From contig NC_090990.1 of NCBI RefSeq assembly GCF_041146395.1, forward strand, positions 43,348,001 to 43,412,000: a stretch of 64,000 bases of DNA, in the 5' to 3' direction. This DNA comes from Eulemur rufifrons (taxonomy: Eukaryota; Chordata; Mammalia; Primates; Lemuridae). Within the stretch, counting starts at the first letter, position 1. The number at the start of each line of letters is the position of its first letter. The position numbers and the translations under genes were made by a program. The notes beneath the pieces were generated by a model. It was not told the origin of the DNA and did not search any database. It saw only the letters and a list, made by a program, of their open reading frames with translations. Positions 1 through 11,560 of the stretch are shown here, in pieces.

Positions 1-910
1 CAGGAAGTGAGAGGCGGTGCAGAAATAAATCACCACTCTCAGCTAACCCCCATTTCCCAAATCCCGAGCCTTCCTTTAACCCATTTATTTAATTTCTCTT
101 AACATATTTAAATCCATTGGAGGGAATTATGAGGGAGACAGATGAGACAGGTCGCAAACATTTGTATGCACATTAAAATAAAGAAAATTAAACGAAAGAT
201 TAATAGGGCAGACAGGTAACCATGTAACGTGATTTCACTTTGAAGCAATTTATTTCCATTCAAACTGTGATAAATAACCACCAGGTGATATAATAATTAC
301 CCATTTCTTGGTGTCGAATGGGATGTGGAAATTATTCTCCGAAGTAAAAACATCCCATGGACTTTCAAAACGGAATGTCGCGCATTCTATAAAGCTACAA
401 ACCATGACCCCAAAAGAAATTGAATTGGCCTGTTTGTATTCCCATCGCTGTGTCTGAAAAGTGTGTTCTCACCCTCTAAGGCAAATTTCCCTTCCTGTTT
501 GATAGTCTCATGATTTGTGACCACAGAAACTCTGAGGACTTCATAAATTTTGTGCTTTGGCACTCCCGTGTGAGATCAAACCCTGAAAAAGATGGCTGCT
601 GAAGAAGGCAGTGTCTTAAGGTCATGGAACATTCCGAGTTTTGGTGGTTAGCAATGGTCATTTCTGAATGCCCTCTGGGCTTAAGAATAATTGATTGCAT
701 TTAAAAATTAGGTCTTGTTCAGTTAAAAGCAAGACCTCATCTGTAAACATTTATCAAAACCCATTAGAAGGATCTTCTTTGCTGCAGCTTTTTACTGCTA
801 TTAATATAAAAGCTGCCATTGCTTTAGGGTGTGCAATGTGCTGGGTGCACGCAGGCATCATTTCATATCAGAAACGCTGCTTTCTGGGGAGCCCAGCAGA
901 CAAAGAGACT
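1..910. other. unique AT-rich non-coding stretch
   Basis: No repeat family or convincing exon is visible. The first 450 bases are AT-rich with several TAATTA/TTAAT-like words, and a few CpGs survive around 320-390. The short open frames lack codon structure and known motifs. The stretch could be a conserved non-coding element, but this cannot be decided without alignment. Confidence 0.4.
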
Positions 911-924
911 GGAGGGGAAAAGCA

Positions 925-1075
925 TTGGATTAAGAATGAGAAGACTGGGGTCCTGGTCTTGCATTGTCCCCTTCTCAGCCATGCAAACTTGGGCAGTTCA
1001 GTCAAACATACCTGGGCCTCAGTTTCCTCATCTATAAAATAGGGATGATGATACATACCTACTTCAACCCACTGG
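925..1075 (+). repeat. MIR SINE fragment
   Basis: Core and tail words of MIR are present: a CTTGGGCAGTTCA block followed by CCTCAGTTTCCTCATCTATAAAATAGGGATGATGATA. Sense orientation, well diverged. Confidence 0.8.
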
Positions 1076-1330
1076 AAAATTATAAAATGGTGCACACATT
1101 CACTTCAAATTCCTAAGTGTTTTTTCAAACACCGACCAAGGCTGTGCAACACACTCAGCAGTGGTGGCAAAGTAAGAAACAGTCCCCTCTTCACTGAGCT
1201 ATCCTCGGAGGAGGAAAGAGTAACACGTATATGCAACACATCCCCAAAAGGCTACTCTGAGCCTCTCTGTCCTTTACTGCTTAGGCCACATAATGCTCCA
1301 GACTTTCCCTGCCCAGTCAATCATTCTGTT

Positions 1331-1445
1331 ATCCATTCCTTCATTTACTCAGCAAAACTTCATCTAGCATTTGCAACGGGCCTGGTGCTGGGAATACAGA
1401 GCTGAATCACATGAAGTCCCCTCATGGAACCCACAGTCTAGCAAA
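1331..1445 (-). repeat. L2 LINE 3' end
   Basis: Reads as the complement of the L2 3' end: a CATTTACTCAGCAAAA start, then CTGGTGCTGGGAATACAGAG and CTCATGGAACCCACAGTCTAG. Confidence 0.7.
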
Positions 1446-1479
1446 GACCCTGCCTTTGCCATTTGTGAAGCATTTTTAA

Positions 1480-1655
1480 ATAAACAGTTTCTTAATGAAT
1501 CCTCAAAACAGCTATTTTGAGTAGGTATTATTAGCTCCATTTTTAAAATGAAGGCACTGAGGACCCAGAAAAATGAAATGACTTGCCAACCCCAGGGAGC
1601 TTTCAGTGACATTGAAATCGTGGCTTTATGACTCAAATCCAGTGCTCCTCTCATA
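1480..1655 (-). repeat. MIR SINE, antisense
   Basis: Antisense MIR order: AATCCTCAAAACAGC, GTAGGTATTATTAGCTCCATTTT, GAAGGCACTGAGG, then CTCAAATCCAGTGCTC at the tRNA-like end. Confidence 0.8.
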
Positions 1656-1810
1656 TGCCATGGATGACTTCCAGGAGAGAGACCAGCCTTAACCAAGCCA
1701 TCTTGCTGAGACCATGACTCCACCTAAGTCTTGTAAGTTCTTTTCTCTATAGAGCTGGATCCTGGTTTCCATACCTTCCAACACTGTCCAGGGCCCAGTT
1801 GAAATAATTT

Positions 1811-1887
1811 CCCTTCTTTGTTCCCTTCCCTTTTTCCCTCCCTCCTTCCCTTCCTCCCTCCTTCCCTTCTTTCCTTCCTCCCTTCCA
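1811..1887. repeat. (CCTT)n / polypyrimidine simple repeat
   Basis: Imperfect CCTT/CCCT tract, pyrimidine only apart from a few interruptions. It abuts the L2 fragment that follows. Confidence 0.95.
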
Positions 1888-2570
1888 CTTATTGAGCATC
1901 TGCATCCACTATGTGCTAGACATTGCCCTGGTCCCGAACACTACAGGATGTTAATGACGCAGTCTCTGCCTCCTGGGGCTTAATACCTAGCAGGGCACCC
2001 AAAAAGTGCCCAGGCAATTTCACTATAGTGTGATAAGTGCTATGACAGTAGAGATCAGGATGCAGTAACAGCACATAAAAAGGAATCCAACCTAGCCTTC
2101 AGGGAGCCAGAGAGGGTTGTACAGAAGAAGAAAAGCCAAGAAGAAACCTGCAGCGTTTTGGCCAGGCCAAAGGAGAACTAGCGTATGTCAAGCAGAGGAA
2201 AGCAAATGATCAAAGCCTGGGAGAAAAGTGAATGGGAAGCCCTGGGAGACCCACGGTTTGTTCGGGGTGGCCAGACAACAGCCAGTGAGAGATGCAGTAG
2301 AGAGAAAGCTGCTGAGAGAGAGGAGCTCATGAGTCAGACTGTAGAGAGCACTGGCAAGAACCTGAGATCTTGTTCTGAGAGCAAGGCAGAGCTGTGGAGG
2401 GATTTTCAGCAGAGAGTAATACTAATAGATTCGAGTTTTAGTAAAAGAACTCTGACTGCTCTTTTGAGAAAAAACTCAGAGGAAACTGAAGTTAGGGAGG
2501 CCGGCTGTATGGAGAGGCATGGTGATGTCATAGGTGTGAGATGACAGTCAGCCTAAACTAACATCTTAGA
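1887..2570 (-). repeat. L2 LINE 3' region, antisense
   Basis: Long L2 match in antisense. It starts ACTTATTGAGCATCTGC, continues with the GTGCTAGACATTG and GCAGTCTCTGCCTCCTGGGGC blocks, and ends near GGCATGGTGATGTC. The 119-codon open frame at 2185-2544 on the plus strand lies wholly inside this repeat and is not a gene. Confidence 0.75.
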
Positions 2571-2729
2571 GTGAGGATAGACAGAACTGAAAGATACCTC
2601 CCTTAGGGCTGGTTGTTAACTTTCAATGACTACTTGAATCAGTACTGGAGGAGCCACTGGAAACCACATCATGAACAAAACTAACAACAATAATGACGAT
2701 TTTACCTATCAAGTCCTTGTGACAAAGCC

Positions 2730-2935
2730 AGTATTAGACTAAGAACTTTAAATCTGCTACCACATTTAAGAATGAAAATAACTTGATGATGTTGGCACCA
2801 TTATTTCCCTTATTTTACAAATACAGATTCCTCAGACTGACTGGAGCCATAATAAATCCGTATCTTTGGAGAAGGTGCTCAGCAATCTGTATTTGAGATC
2901 CAGTGTTCTTAACATGCACTAAATTTTTAGAGCCA
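2730..2935 (-). repeat. MIR SINE, antisense
   Basis: GGCACCATTATTTCCCTTATTTTACAAATACAGA is the antisense MIR core; GATCCAGTGTTCTTAAC is the tRNA-like end. Confidence 0.65.
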
Positions 2936-2939
2936 CTGC

Positions 2940-4170
2940 TGTGAACTCCAAAGCATGTGACATTTTTATTCTGGGGAATGGCTTCAATTAATAAAAAAAT
3001 AATCATTTCAATTCCAAAAATAACAATTTCAATTAACCTGTGCTGCCTTATGCTTAATGACATACAAATGCCTCAAATAGGATCAAATACCCCAGTGACA
3101 AGTACACATAAAACATTTAGCTGAGAGGGAGACTGATAGATACTCTTAAGTAGAGATACTAGTTTGGAGAAAGGTGTCTTTTGGGACTCTAAATAAACCA
3201 GGCTTGAGATGCAGAGAATAGTCTGGGTAAAGGAGGATGAAACCCCAGGATTCAAAGGCAGCCTTGGCATGAGGTCAGACTGTGGAACCTAAGCATTAGA
3301 AGGGACCTGAAATACCTGCAAGTCCAAGGGTTTTCAAAATGTACCCCAGAGACCACTGAGGTTCCTTAAATGTTCTTAAGGAACAAGATAGAGCCTGAAT
3401 CTTCAGGGTTTGGTCTTTCCTCACCCAAATTAAACAGCTTCTCTTTTAACTGTTTTACATATTAGATTTGATCTAAAGTTTTCTTCAAAGAAAGGGGACA
3501 GGAGATTTGAAGAGAAGTAAGTGAAAGGCGTTCATACTGTCAATAAGTCTACCACATGTTTTCTGAGCATACGTGTACCAGGTGTGCTCAGGGTGACGTG
3601 TGGAAGATACTAGCATGAATTTCCTAGAAGATCACTCAGGCTGGCTACAGAATAGATCAGAGAATTGAACAGACTTCAGGCAGGAAAGAGCCAGGAAGCT
3701 CTAGGGACCTTGCGTGGGAAGAACTCCGGGATGGACTCCTTAAGACTGTCAGTAGAACGCTTGCTCTAGTCCGTGTGTCATTCCCCTCAAAAACCAAACA
3801 CCCAGGGAAAAGCTAGAGCCTGACTGGCCCAGCTTGTGTCATGTTCACCTGGGCCAAGAATGTGGGAACGTGGAAGGGATGATGACAGGGTAGACTCAAG
3901 GGAGGGTGAGTCATCCCCCCAGCCAAAGCGCACAGGAAGGAGTGGGGTAGTTCTCCAATGGCAAAGGGGGTATTGTTGATGAAGTAACGTGGAATGGAAG
4001 CTAAACAAGCAAAAAGAGCAGCTGTCCATTATACTGTCTGCAGACAACTTAGTTTCAAAGGGGGAGCATTGGAGATATATATTTTTTGGTCTGTCTAACA
4101 CCCCCCATTCTTTTCTCCAGTAATCCTCTCCCACTCTGTGATATAAATAGATGCTGGTATGTTCTCATAG
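2940..4170. other. unique intergenic/intronic stretch
   Basis: I see no recognised gene. Around 3335-3400 (GGTTTTCAAAATGTACCCCAGAGACCAC) there may be a decayed hAT MITE, too weak to name. Open frames on the minus strand (3073-3270, 3787-4134) have no recognisable motifs. Confidence 0.4.
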
Positions 4171-4179
4171 GCTCACCCA

Positions 4180-4390
4180 CCCTGGCCATGACTGATTGGT
4201 CCCGGTACTGGAATGACCCATTCTGGGTCATTTAGAGCCAATCAGAGACTCTCCTCTGGGATTTTTAAACTTTCCACTATATCCGTAAGGACTGTTGGTG
4301 GCCACGCCCCTCCACATTTAGGAACCTGACCACAGAGAAGGAAAACACGAAGTCAAGAGCCAGAGAGAAGTGGGACTTAATCTGAGTCCT
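4180..4390 (+). repeat. possible old LTR fragment
   Basis: Contains ACTGATTGGTCC, GGCCAATCAGAG-like and GGGATTTTTAAAC words seen in old mammalian LTR-type repeats. The same kind of wording recurs at 8790-9190. The family is not resolved. Confidence 0.3.
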
Positions 4391-4639
4391 AAACTCTGTC
4401 CCTAAAGCTTAACTATACATTGTGACCCTTGTCACTATGACATAAGATAATATTTTCAAAAACAAATAAGCAAAACGCAATGCTTTTTATTTTACCTAAG
4501 TTAGTTCAAAGTAGGGTTCCATCGTTTGCATTCAAAAATGTCCTCACCAATTTAAGGGCACAAATAGCTGAACCCCAAGGTCATGTGTGGCAAATGCTAT
4601 CAGAATGATCTGGTGTTCAGAAGGAGAAACTATCTGCAT

Positions 4640-4875
4640 AATTCTGATCGCTCCCATTTACTGAGAACCTAGCTTGAGCCAAGCATGCTAGGTACCTGCT
4701 ATACATTATTTGACTTACTTTTTGCATCAGCCCTGCAAGGACATCTTTACTTCCATCTCACAAGAAGAAATTCAGGCCAGAGAAGTTAAGAAACTCACAA
4801 TTTCTCAGCTAGGAGATTTCAAAAAGACTGGATTAAAGTCTAACCCTGAGACACATTTTCTTTGTCCTGCAGCCA
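4640..4875 (-). repeat. MIR SINE, antisense
   Basis: CATTTACTGAGAACCTAGC, then AGGCCAGAGAAGTTAAGAAACT and CTGGATTAAAGTCTAACCC. Nearly full-length antisense MIR. Confidence 0.8.
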
Positions 4876-5409
4876 GAAAGCACAGTGGTGCTCTTTATCA
4901 TTTGCAGCAATGAACAGGACCCCCATGAGCTTGTCAAGAACTAGAATCAAGTTGCATCTCTGCTACCTTAAAATACAAAATCTTTCTGGTTTGTTATTGT
5001 TGTGTGTGGGCTTAATGTCAATTATCACCTCTTTATAGCCCATTATTATTTAGGATGCTGCTGGGGAGTTGAGTTTGCAAGCATATTTCAATAGCACCTT
5101 GATCCTTCAGGCCACCACACTGTTGCATTTCTCACAATGTGCATTTTTTACAACTCTCTGTTGTTCGTTATGGCAAAAATTTATAAGCCTGATATCTTGG
5201 CCAGAGAACAGCGCCTCACTATTTCTGAGTTAGGGCCCTTTTGGGAGGGTGGTATGTGAGACGGAATGCTTTGTTCCTGCAGCAGGCAGTGTGTGTGTGT
5301 AGGGGGGTGCACGTTATTTGTAGTCGAGACCATATCAGCACAACAGCAAAAGTCTTCTCTGCAAATGCAGATGGCACCCTGGGGTAGAAGAAGCAGCGTA
5401 TCTGAAGCC

Positions 5410-5545
5410 AGAGAAGCTAGGATTTCTGCCAGGCTCTACTTCTACCCAGTTGTGTGATCTTGAGCAAGTCACTGCTCCTTTCTGGGCCACATCTTGCCAT
5501 AAATGAAATAAGAGTGCTGTTCTAGAATATCCTGTCCCTCCAAAC
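5410..5545 (+). repeat. MIR SINE
   Basis: Sense MIR core GTTGTGTGATCTTGAGCAAGTCACTGCTCC preceded by a CTTCTACCCAG tRNA-like block. Confidence 0.8.
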
Positions 5546-5924
5546 CTTCTCCATGGCATGCTGGTATAGCACAAGATGTTCCAGGAAAAACAATTTCGGG
5601 GATCAAGTAAACTTGAGAAAAGCGACATTGAAGTTAATTTGATTTCATTACTAATGAGTTTCCTGGAGCCTTGAATGTGCTGTTTGCTCATCATCCCTCT
5701 GCAACACAGGATGCAGTACTGTCCGGATTATGTTTTTTAGTGAAGAGATTTGATCTTTTTTCCAAGAACAACTTTTAACACATGGTGTTTGCTTGAAATG
5801 CATTTTGCAAACCCTAGATCAGAGGATGATTAAATATCTTTCTGTGCTTTTTTAAAATGCTGCAGTAAGTCCTGTTCACATACCACCATGCCTGCTGCTC
5901 TTATCTGAGTTCTCTCTCTCCTGT

Positions 5925-6635
5925 TCAATCCTGCATCTATCCACTTGTCTCCACTTCTACTGTGGTCACCCTAATCCAAGCCACTGTCATCACTATTCAC
6001 TCTCTTATCCCCTGCCCCCTGCACCCCCGTGGCCTCCTAACTGCCCTTCATGGTTCTTTTCTTGATCTTACTATATAATCCTTTCTCCACAAAGCAGCCA
6101 GAAGTTTTTAGGAAGTTATACTAAGTTCTTGCTGGCTAAGCATGCTATAGTAATGGCCCCTGTACTCGGACTAAATCCAAAAGCCTCATAATGGCCCTCC
6201 ACAAATCTGGACCCATGATACCCCTCTGACCCTCTTGTACCACTTTCACCCTCTCTCCCTACGCTCCAGCCACAGTGCCTTGGCATGTGCTATTACTTCT
6301 GTCCAGCATGCTCCACCCTCACATCCTAATATCACTCTTCCTACACAGTTCTCAGCTCAGGCGCCCTCCCCTCAGGAAGCCCATCCCTGACCACTCCAAC
6401 TGGAGGAGTCCCTCCAACTTCTATTCACCCTTTTACTCATTCCAGTTGGAAAGTATTGTCCTCATATATGTATTACCTTATTTATTGTCTTTCTCCTGTT
6501 CTGAGAAATGAAAGTTCCATATGAGCAAAACCCTTGTCTGCCTTTTCCGTGGCATATTTCAAGAATTTGTAACAGTGCCAAGCACAAAATAGGCACTCAA
6601 TAAATATCTTTTGAATGAACTAATGCATGAATGCA
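5925..6635 (+). repeat. L2 LINE 3' region, sense
   Basis: Long L2 match: CCAAAAGCCTCATAATGGCCC, CTACGCTCCAGCCACAGTGCC, TCAGCTCAGGCGCCCTCCCCTCAGGAAGCC, ending in AGGCACTCAATAAATATCTTTTGAATGAA, the typical L2 terminus. The 78-codon open frame at 6275-6511 is internal to it. Confidence 0.85.
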
Positions 6636-6636
6636 T

Positions 6637-6712
6637 GTTTTCCCCATTAGACTATGAGTTCTTTGAAAGCAGAGACTATGTCTCTTTCAGTTCCCACCTG
6701 TGTGATTCCAAA
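6637..6712 (+). repeat. second L2 3' fragment
   Basis: CCCCATTAGACTATGAGTTCTTTGAAAGCAGAGACTATGTC is the L2 block just before the terminus. Its final segment may be at 6885-6955, split by the MIR between them. Confidence 0.7.
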
Positions 6713-6715
6713 CAT

Positions 6716-6832
6716 TTCTAAGACTATTTTCTCTCTAGTAAAATGGAGATAATAGGCACCTCACAGATGCGTAATGAAGATTGAATGAAACCGCTGATAT
6801 GTTCCTAGCAAAAGTGCCTGGCGAATAAAGCA
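6716..6832 (+). repeat. MIR SINE fragment
   Basis: AAAATGGAGATAATAGGCACCTCACAG followed by GCAAAAGTGCCTGGCG. It appears to sit inside an L2 fragment. Confidence 0.65.
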
Positions 6833-6884
6833 CAAGGATGATAGTGTTGTTTTCATATCATTATTTGTGGAATCCAGAGTTCCT

Positions 6885-6955
6885 AATTCAGTGCTCAGCA
6901 CATAGTAGGCTCTCAATAATTGTTTCCTAAATGAATTATGAATGAATATAATGAA
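6885..6955 (+). repeat. L2 terminus
   Basis: CAGCACATAGTAGGCTCTCAATAA then AAATGAATTATGAATGAAT, the L2-type 3' end. Possibly the continuation of the fragment at 6637-6712. Confidence 0.6.
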
Positions 6956-7126
6956 TAATATTTCTAAAAATGCTTTAGCCAGACACATATTTGAAGCACC
7001 ATGTACATGCTCCCAATGTCTGCCTCGATCCTTCCAAGTGAATGGAGTGATCTAAATCTGATGCCCCAGACAGAAGATGGAAGCCTCTGGAAGGCTGTGG
7101 GGATGACACTTCCCTCAAGCTTTACA

Positions 7127-7147
7127 AAAGAAAAAAAAAAAAAAGGA
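7127..7147. repeat. A-rich tract
   Basis: AAAAGA followed by a long A run, with no recognisable retroelement body upstream. Confidence 0.9.
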
Positions 7148-7224
7148 AAAGCCACTGCTCTGAGATCATAGTCCTTCCTATAGGCAGAGGAAGGGATGGA
7201 ATGTTGATTGACTTTTAGTTAAGT

Positions 7225-7520
7225 GGCAGTCACCATGCTCGGCATGGAAGATAAGTAAGACACACTCATTCCCTGTCCTTACAGACCCTGCAGCCCAGCG
7301 GGAGAAACAGACATGCAATGGCAGTGTGGTGGAATGAGTGCCGTATGCCATCATGGCAGAGAGGAGGGTGTCTGAAACAGGCATAGGAAGTCAGGAAATG
7401 CTTCCTGCAAGTTGTGGTGTCCAGGCTAAGAGAGAAGAATGAGGACTCAGCAAGGAGATGACAGGCAGGCTTCTGGCCAGACAGGACAGAACTGCTGTTT
7501 GGTTGGAAGGCACATGGGAG
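7225..7520 (-). repeat. L2 LINE, antisense
   Basis: ATTCCCTGTCCTTACAGACC-like block, then GGAAATGCTTCCTGCAAG and GGCAGGCTTCTGGCCAGACAG, in antisense L2 order. Diverged. Confidence 0.55.
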
Positions 7521-7764
7521 AGGGACATGCTAAGGAGGATGCCCAGAGTGCTAGTTTGGGCAATCTGGTAGCTTGTGGTGTGCAGGTGAATGGTGCCCCC
7601 TGACCTCATCTGCATCACTGACATCAGGCCTGCACAATTTGCCCTCAACAAACCTCCAGTTCCTATAAGTTCCAACTTTTCATCTGCATCACCCACTCTG
7701 CCGTCATAAAGTGTCTGTTGTCAAAGGCTGAGGCACAAACGGCTAAAACTTCTGCCTAAGGAGA

Positions 7765-7797
7765 GTGCGTGTGTGAGTGTGTGCATGTGTTTGTGCA
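7765..7797. repeat. imperfect (TG)n
   Basis: GTGCGTGTGTGAGTGTGTGCATGTG; short and interrupted. Confidence 0.8.
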
Positions 7798-8422
7798 CTG
7801 GAATCCCTGGAGGGTTTTTGTAAACGAAGAGCTCACTTCAATGACCCTATTGTGGTAATGAACACATCCCCCAAGCAGACGGTGGTGCTGCAGGAAAGAT
7901 AAGCTGAGCTCAAATAGGGGCAGACTCAGTGCCAGGAAATTTGTGCGGTCCTTGGAAAGTCGGTCCTTGACGGAGGGGGAGCATCTGCAAAGAGGAAAGC
8001 TGTTTGAAGTAGGAGTTTTTGCATCCTGCTCTGGAGCTCACAAAGCACTTTCATAATCACGATTTTATTGAATCTCCCAAGCATTATGACTGTTCTAGTT
8101 GACAATATCTGGGTAATCCAACAAGGTGCCCCCACAAAGTCAAAGGCATAAGATTGGTCTCTTAAGAGTTAATTCCCACATCATTATTCATGGTAGGTAT
8201 ATGGCAGCAGTGTGTAGAGCCTCCTGAAGGAGAAAGAAATGGTTTTCTATCTATTTCTACGCACAGGGCAGGAAGGAGAATTATCTAGTCCAGAACAACA
8301 ACAACAAAATATGTTGGCAATGCCCCTTTGGATACCACTGAGAGAGAGATAGCTAGAGATAAGCAACTCTGGTATTCCAGTCTCATTCCCAGGACATCCC
8401 TAATGTGAAAAAGAATGTACAA

Positions 8423-8629
8423 TAGGAATCACTAACTATGGCCCACAGGCCAAATCTGGCCTCCTGCCTGTTCTGTAAATAAAGTTTTATTGGAACACAG
8501 TTACGCCCATTCATTTATGGACTGTGTATGGCTGCCTTCATGCAGCAGTGGCAGAGTTGAATGATTGCAAACAAAGACTATAAAGCCACAAAGCCTAAAA
8601 TAGTTACTCCTGACCTTTTGCTGACCCTG
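8423..8629. mobile_element. hAT (Charlie-type) MITE with target duplication
   Basis: A non-autonomous DNA transposon of about 207 bp. Internal wording (GGCCAAATCTGGCC, AAATAAAGTTTTATTGGAACACAG, AAAGCCTAAAATAGTTAC) is that of a common mammalian hAT element ending in a GTCAGCAAAC-type inverted repeat. It is flanked by an 8-bp target duplication: ATGTACAA at 8415-8422 and ATGTAGAA at 8630-8637 (7 of 8 match), the length expected for hAT insertion. A relative lies at 61021 in the opposite orientation. The exact family name is not certain. Confidence 0.85.
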
Positions 8630-8789
8630 ATGTAGAACACGGTGCAGGAGCAGACATTGTTGAGACAGTCAGCAGCAATTATTCACACTCTTCCACTGGT
8701 CACCCGCTACAATAGGCAAGGCCGATATTCCTTTAGTATGTATTGCTACAACTGTGCCAGTTGCTCATGGTTAGCATCCGCTGTGATTG

Positions 8790-9190
8790 GTTTAGGCCTC
8801 TCTCCCACTGTTAAAAAAAAATTAATATCACCCAATGACAGAGGTTAGAAGGTAAATACTCAGTTTCTCAATCTCTCTTGAAGTGAAGTGTGGCCAGATG
8901 ACATGGTTTTAAACAATTAAATGGAAGCAGAAGTCTGCCAAAAGCATTCTGGGAAAGATTTAGCTTTAGTTTTTTCTCCTTCTTTCCTGGAACATAACAC
9001 AATGCCTGGCACTGAGGCAGCCACTTTATGAACAAGAGGTAGAAAGAAAAAGCCTAAGTCCCTGGAGGCATCTTCAAACAATTAAACCAAAGTTAACAAC
9101 TGCCTATATCTGGACTTCTTCTTAGATGAGGAAAATAAAACTTTATTTGTTTAAGCAACTATAAGTTGGGAGTCAAGATTTGTTGCTACA
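8790..9190 (+). repeat. probable old LTR (ERVL/MaLR-like)
   Basis: Shows the order of an old mammalian solo LTR: GTGATTGGTTTAGG and ACCCAATGACAGAGG, GCATTCTGGGAAAG, ACAATGCCTGGCACTGAGGC, CTGGACTTCTTCTTAGATGAG, and a terminal AATAAAACTTTATTTGTTTAAGC that resembles the polyadenylation end of such LTRs. No internal retroviral region is present. Confidence 0.5.
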
Positions 9191-9374
9191 CATATTCCCA
9201 AATGAAGCAGTAGCTAAGGGCCTTGAGTATTTCAGGCTCTATTACCAAGGCCACCCCTAGAGTGAGATGGCTTTATCAAGTGCTTCCAAAATACATTAGA
9301 CTCATCTAACTTCTTTCATCTGCTTGAGTGTTTACCACATGACTTTTAATCAGAACTGACCTGATAAGTGGGCT

Positions 9375-9500
9375 CTGACATCAGAGATGGGAATTCAATC
9401 CTGGTCCTGCCACTGACTGGTCCTTAGTCACTGAGCATCCCTCTTGTTCTCACTAGATTTTCAACTTTTTCCTCTGTAAAATCAAGAAACTAGACTTCTT
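9375..9500 (+). repeat. MIR SINE
   Basis: CAATCCTGGTCCTGCCACTGACTGG followed, after a diverged middle, by TTTTTCCTCTGTAAAATCAAG. Confidence 0.75.
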
Positions 9501-9865
9501 CCTCTATTTCTTTCTTCTTAGTTCTCTCATTCTGTGATTCAATTATTTCATTCTAAAACTGCAGAACGAAAGAATAAAGTGACAACTGCAAATGGCCATT
9601 AAAATAAGCTATGAGCTTGCTGGTGGTCAGGGCAAAAAAGAAAATTATGATGACCTAACTCCTGTTTTTTGACAAAACAAAAAATACAAGCTTGTATGAG
9701 GGATGGTTCTTTTTATTAATGCAAAACTCAAAATGACTTTATAAAGAAAACAAACGACAACCTAAAAGATAATGCTTTCACCAGTGGACTTCTAAGCCTG
9801 CTTTATGGAAAGCCCCAAAAGTGTCGACACTGGCATACTTACTTCATCTTAAAAAAATGGCCAAT
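9500..9865. other. unique stretch, nothing recognised
   Basis: AT-rich, no gene or repeat identified. Confidence 0.4.
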
Positions 9866-9868
9866 TCA

Positions 9869-10163
9869 GGCCAGGTGCGGTGGCTCACGCCTGTAATCCT
9901 AGCACTCTGGGAGGCCAATGCGGGAGGATCCCTTGAGCTCAGGAGTTCAATACCAGCCTGAGCAAGAGTGAGATCCCATCTCTACTAAAAATAGAAAAAA
10001 TCAGCCAGGCATTCATGGCACATGCCTATAGTCCCAGCTACTCAGGAGGCTGAGGCAGGAGGATCGCTGAGCCCAGGAGTTTGAGGTTATAGTGAGCTAT
10101 GATGATACCACTGTACTCTAGCCTGGGTGACAGAACAAAACTCTATCTCAAAAAAGAAAAAAA
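9869..10163 (+). mobile_element. Alu SINE (strepsirrhine-type dimer)
   Basis: Full dimeric Alu starting GGCCAGGTGCGGTGGCTCACGCC, with the left-arm variants CCTAGCACTCTGGGAGG and GCCTGAGCAAGAGTGAGA typical of lemur/galago Alus. Middle A-rich linker CTACTAAAAATAGAAAAAAT, right arm to GCCTGGGTGACAGA, and an A-rich tail. The flanks ATGGCCAATTCA before and ATTGGTCAGTTCA after look like a diverged target duplication. The element supports the host assignment. Confidence 0.95.
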
Positions 10164-10374
10164 TTGGTCAGTTCATCTATCAATGGACATAAATAACATG
10201 TATGTTACAACATTCTTTTTTGCTACTAACACAAAAATGATGACTATCGTTTACTAAGCAATGTCAGTTACTGATGCACAGTAGACATTTCTATTGCCTC
10301 TCCGAAAGCTCAGAGGTGTCCCTTCCTACCAGAAGAAATGTCTTGCCTGTATTACTAAGTTATTTATGTGTGCT

Positions 10375-10515
10375 CAGTGCTTTATAAGTGTTTTACTCTA
10401 CTTTGCATTTGTTCTTCATGACAATATGTGAAAGGGACTGAATCAGAATAATTATTCCGAGGCTCACAAAGCTTAAGTGATATGACATAGTTGCCTGTAT
10501 TAGGTTCAGGGATGA
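10375..10515 (-). repeat. MIR SINE, antisense
   Basis: TTCTTCATGACAATATGTGAAAGGG, GAGGCTCACAAAGCTTAAGTGA and a degraded tRNA-like end. Confidence 0.6.
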
Positions 10516-10519
10516 AACC

Positions 10520-11140
10520 GACCCCATCCCATCCCACCCGACTCCACTCTGAAGCCCCTGAAGTGAACGCAGCCAGCTCTTTCCATACCAGACATTGCTC
10601 ACGTCCGAGTCCAGACGCTTCTGGCAGGCACCACTCTCTCAAATGACCTAATGCTTCACTCAGTGAGTCGGAAGCAGCAGCTCCACTTTATTTCGGTTTC
10701 AACTGCTGTCACACAGAATCAATGAAGTGTCAACATATTATCTCAAATATACAGTCCTGACGGCACGTTCGATGCCTTACAATAGCCTCATTATGGCTGA
10801 TTTTAAGAAATTAAGATTAGAAACAGGAAAATGGAACAAAGTGGAAGTAAAAGATATGAGCTGAGTCTTGGTCTGAAGAATCAATAAAGGACAGCCATGG
10901 TTCACCATGGGCTTCTAGATCTGAGGCTAACCCTACAGACAAGGCCACCAGACCTTGCTCTTGGCTTCTAGGTCAACGCTCTCAGACTCCCATATCATTC
11001 ACTCACTAACTCATCCAGCAACATGGGCATAGAGGTGATCAAGACATTTGTCTAGAGATGCTTTGGTACATTCAGTAAAGAGCAAGGACTTGGGAGGTGA
11101 AGTTAAAACCATCTCTCTCTGTTTTGACTTTCTCATCTTT
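10520..11140. other. unique stretch, nothing recognised
   Basis: The minus-strand open frames at 10382-10642 show no family motif. No repeat identified. Confidence 0.4.
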
Positions 11141-11144
11141 AACA

Positions 11145-11375
11145 ATAATCATGACAAGTAATACTTCCCAGGAAGTACCTACATGACAGGCACTGTTCTA
11201 AGTGCATTAACTCATTTAATCCTCACAACCACAAATGATGTAGACACTAATTTTATCCCCTTTTTACAGATGAGAAAACTGAGGTGATAAGAGGTAAAGA
11301 AAATTGGCAAAGGCCACATACCTAGGAAATGGCAATGCTAGGCAGTACAGCTGCAGAATCCATGCCTATAACCAT
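11145..11375 (-). repeat. MIR SINE, antisense, near full length
   Basis: GACAGGCACTGTTCTAAGTGC, TTAACTCATTTAATCCTCACAACC, TTTACAGATGAGAAAACTGAGG, ending in GCAATGCTAGGC. Confidence 0.9.
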
Positions 11376-11392
11376 GACATGATACGGCCCAT

Positions 11393-11560
11393 AGACCAGC
11401 ACTGTTCAATAGAACTTCCCGCTCCGATGCAAGGGGTCCAACACAGTGCTGTCTAACGCAGCAGCCACTGAGCACACATAACTAGTCTAATACTAGCCAT
11501 TATCCACATATAGCTATCAAGCTCTTGATGGTACAACCAAAAAACTGAATTTTTCTTCGT
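11393..11560. mobile_element. hAT-like MITE, degraded
   Basis: CAGCACTGTTCAATAGAA, GTGCTGTCTAACGCAGCAGCCACTGAGC and AAACTGAATTTTT follow the wording of a common mammalian non-autonomous DNA transposon. No clean target duplication seen. Confidence 0.5.

Noticed and set aside
2185..2544. 119-codon plus-strand frame as a gene
   Set aside because: It lies wholly within an antisense L2 fragment and has no domain.
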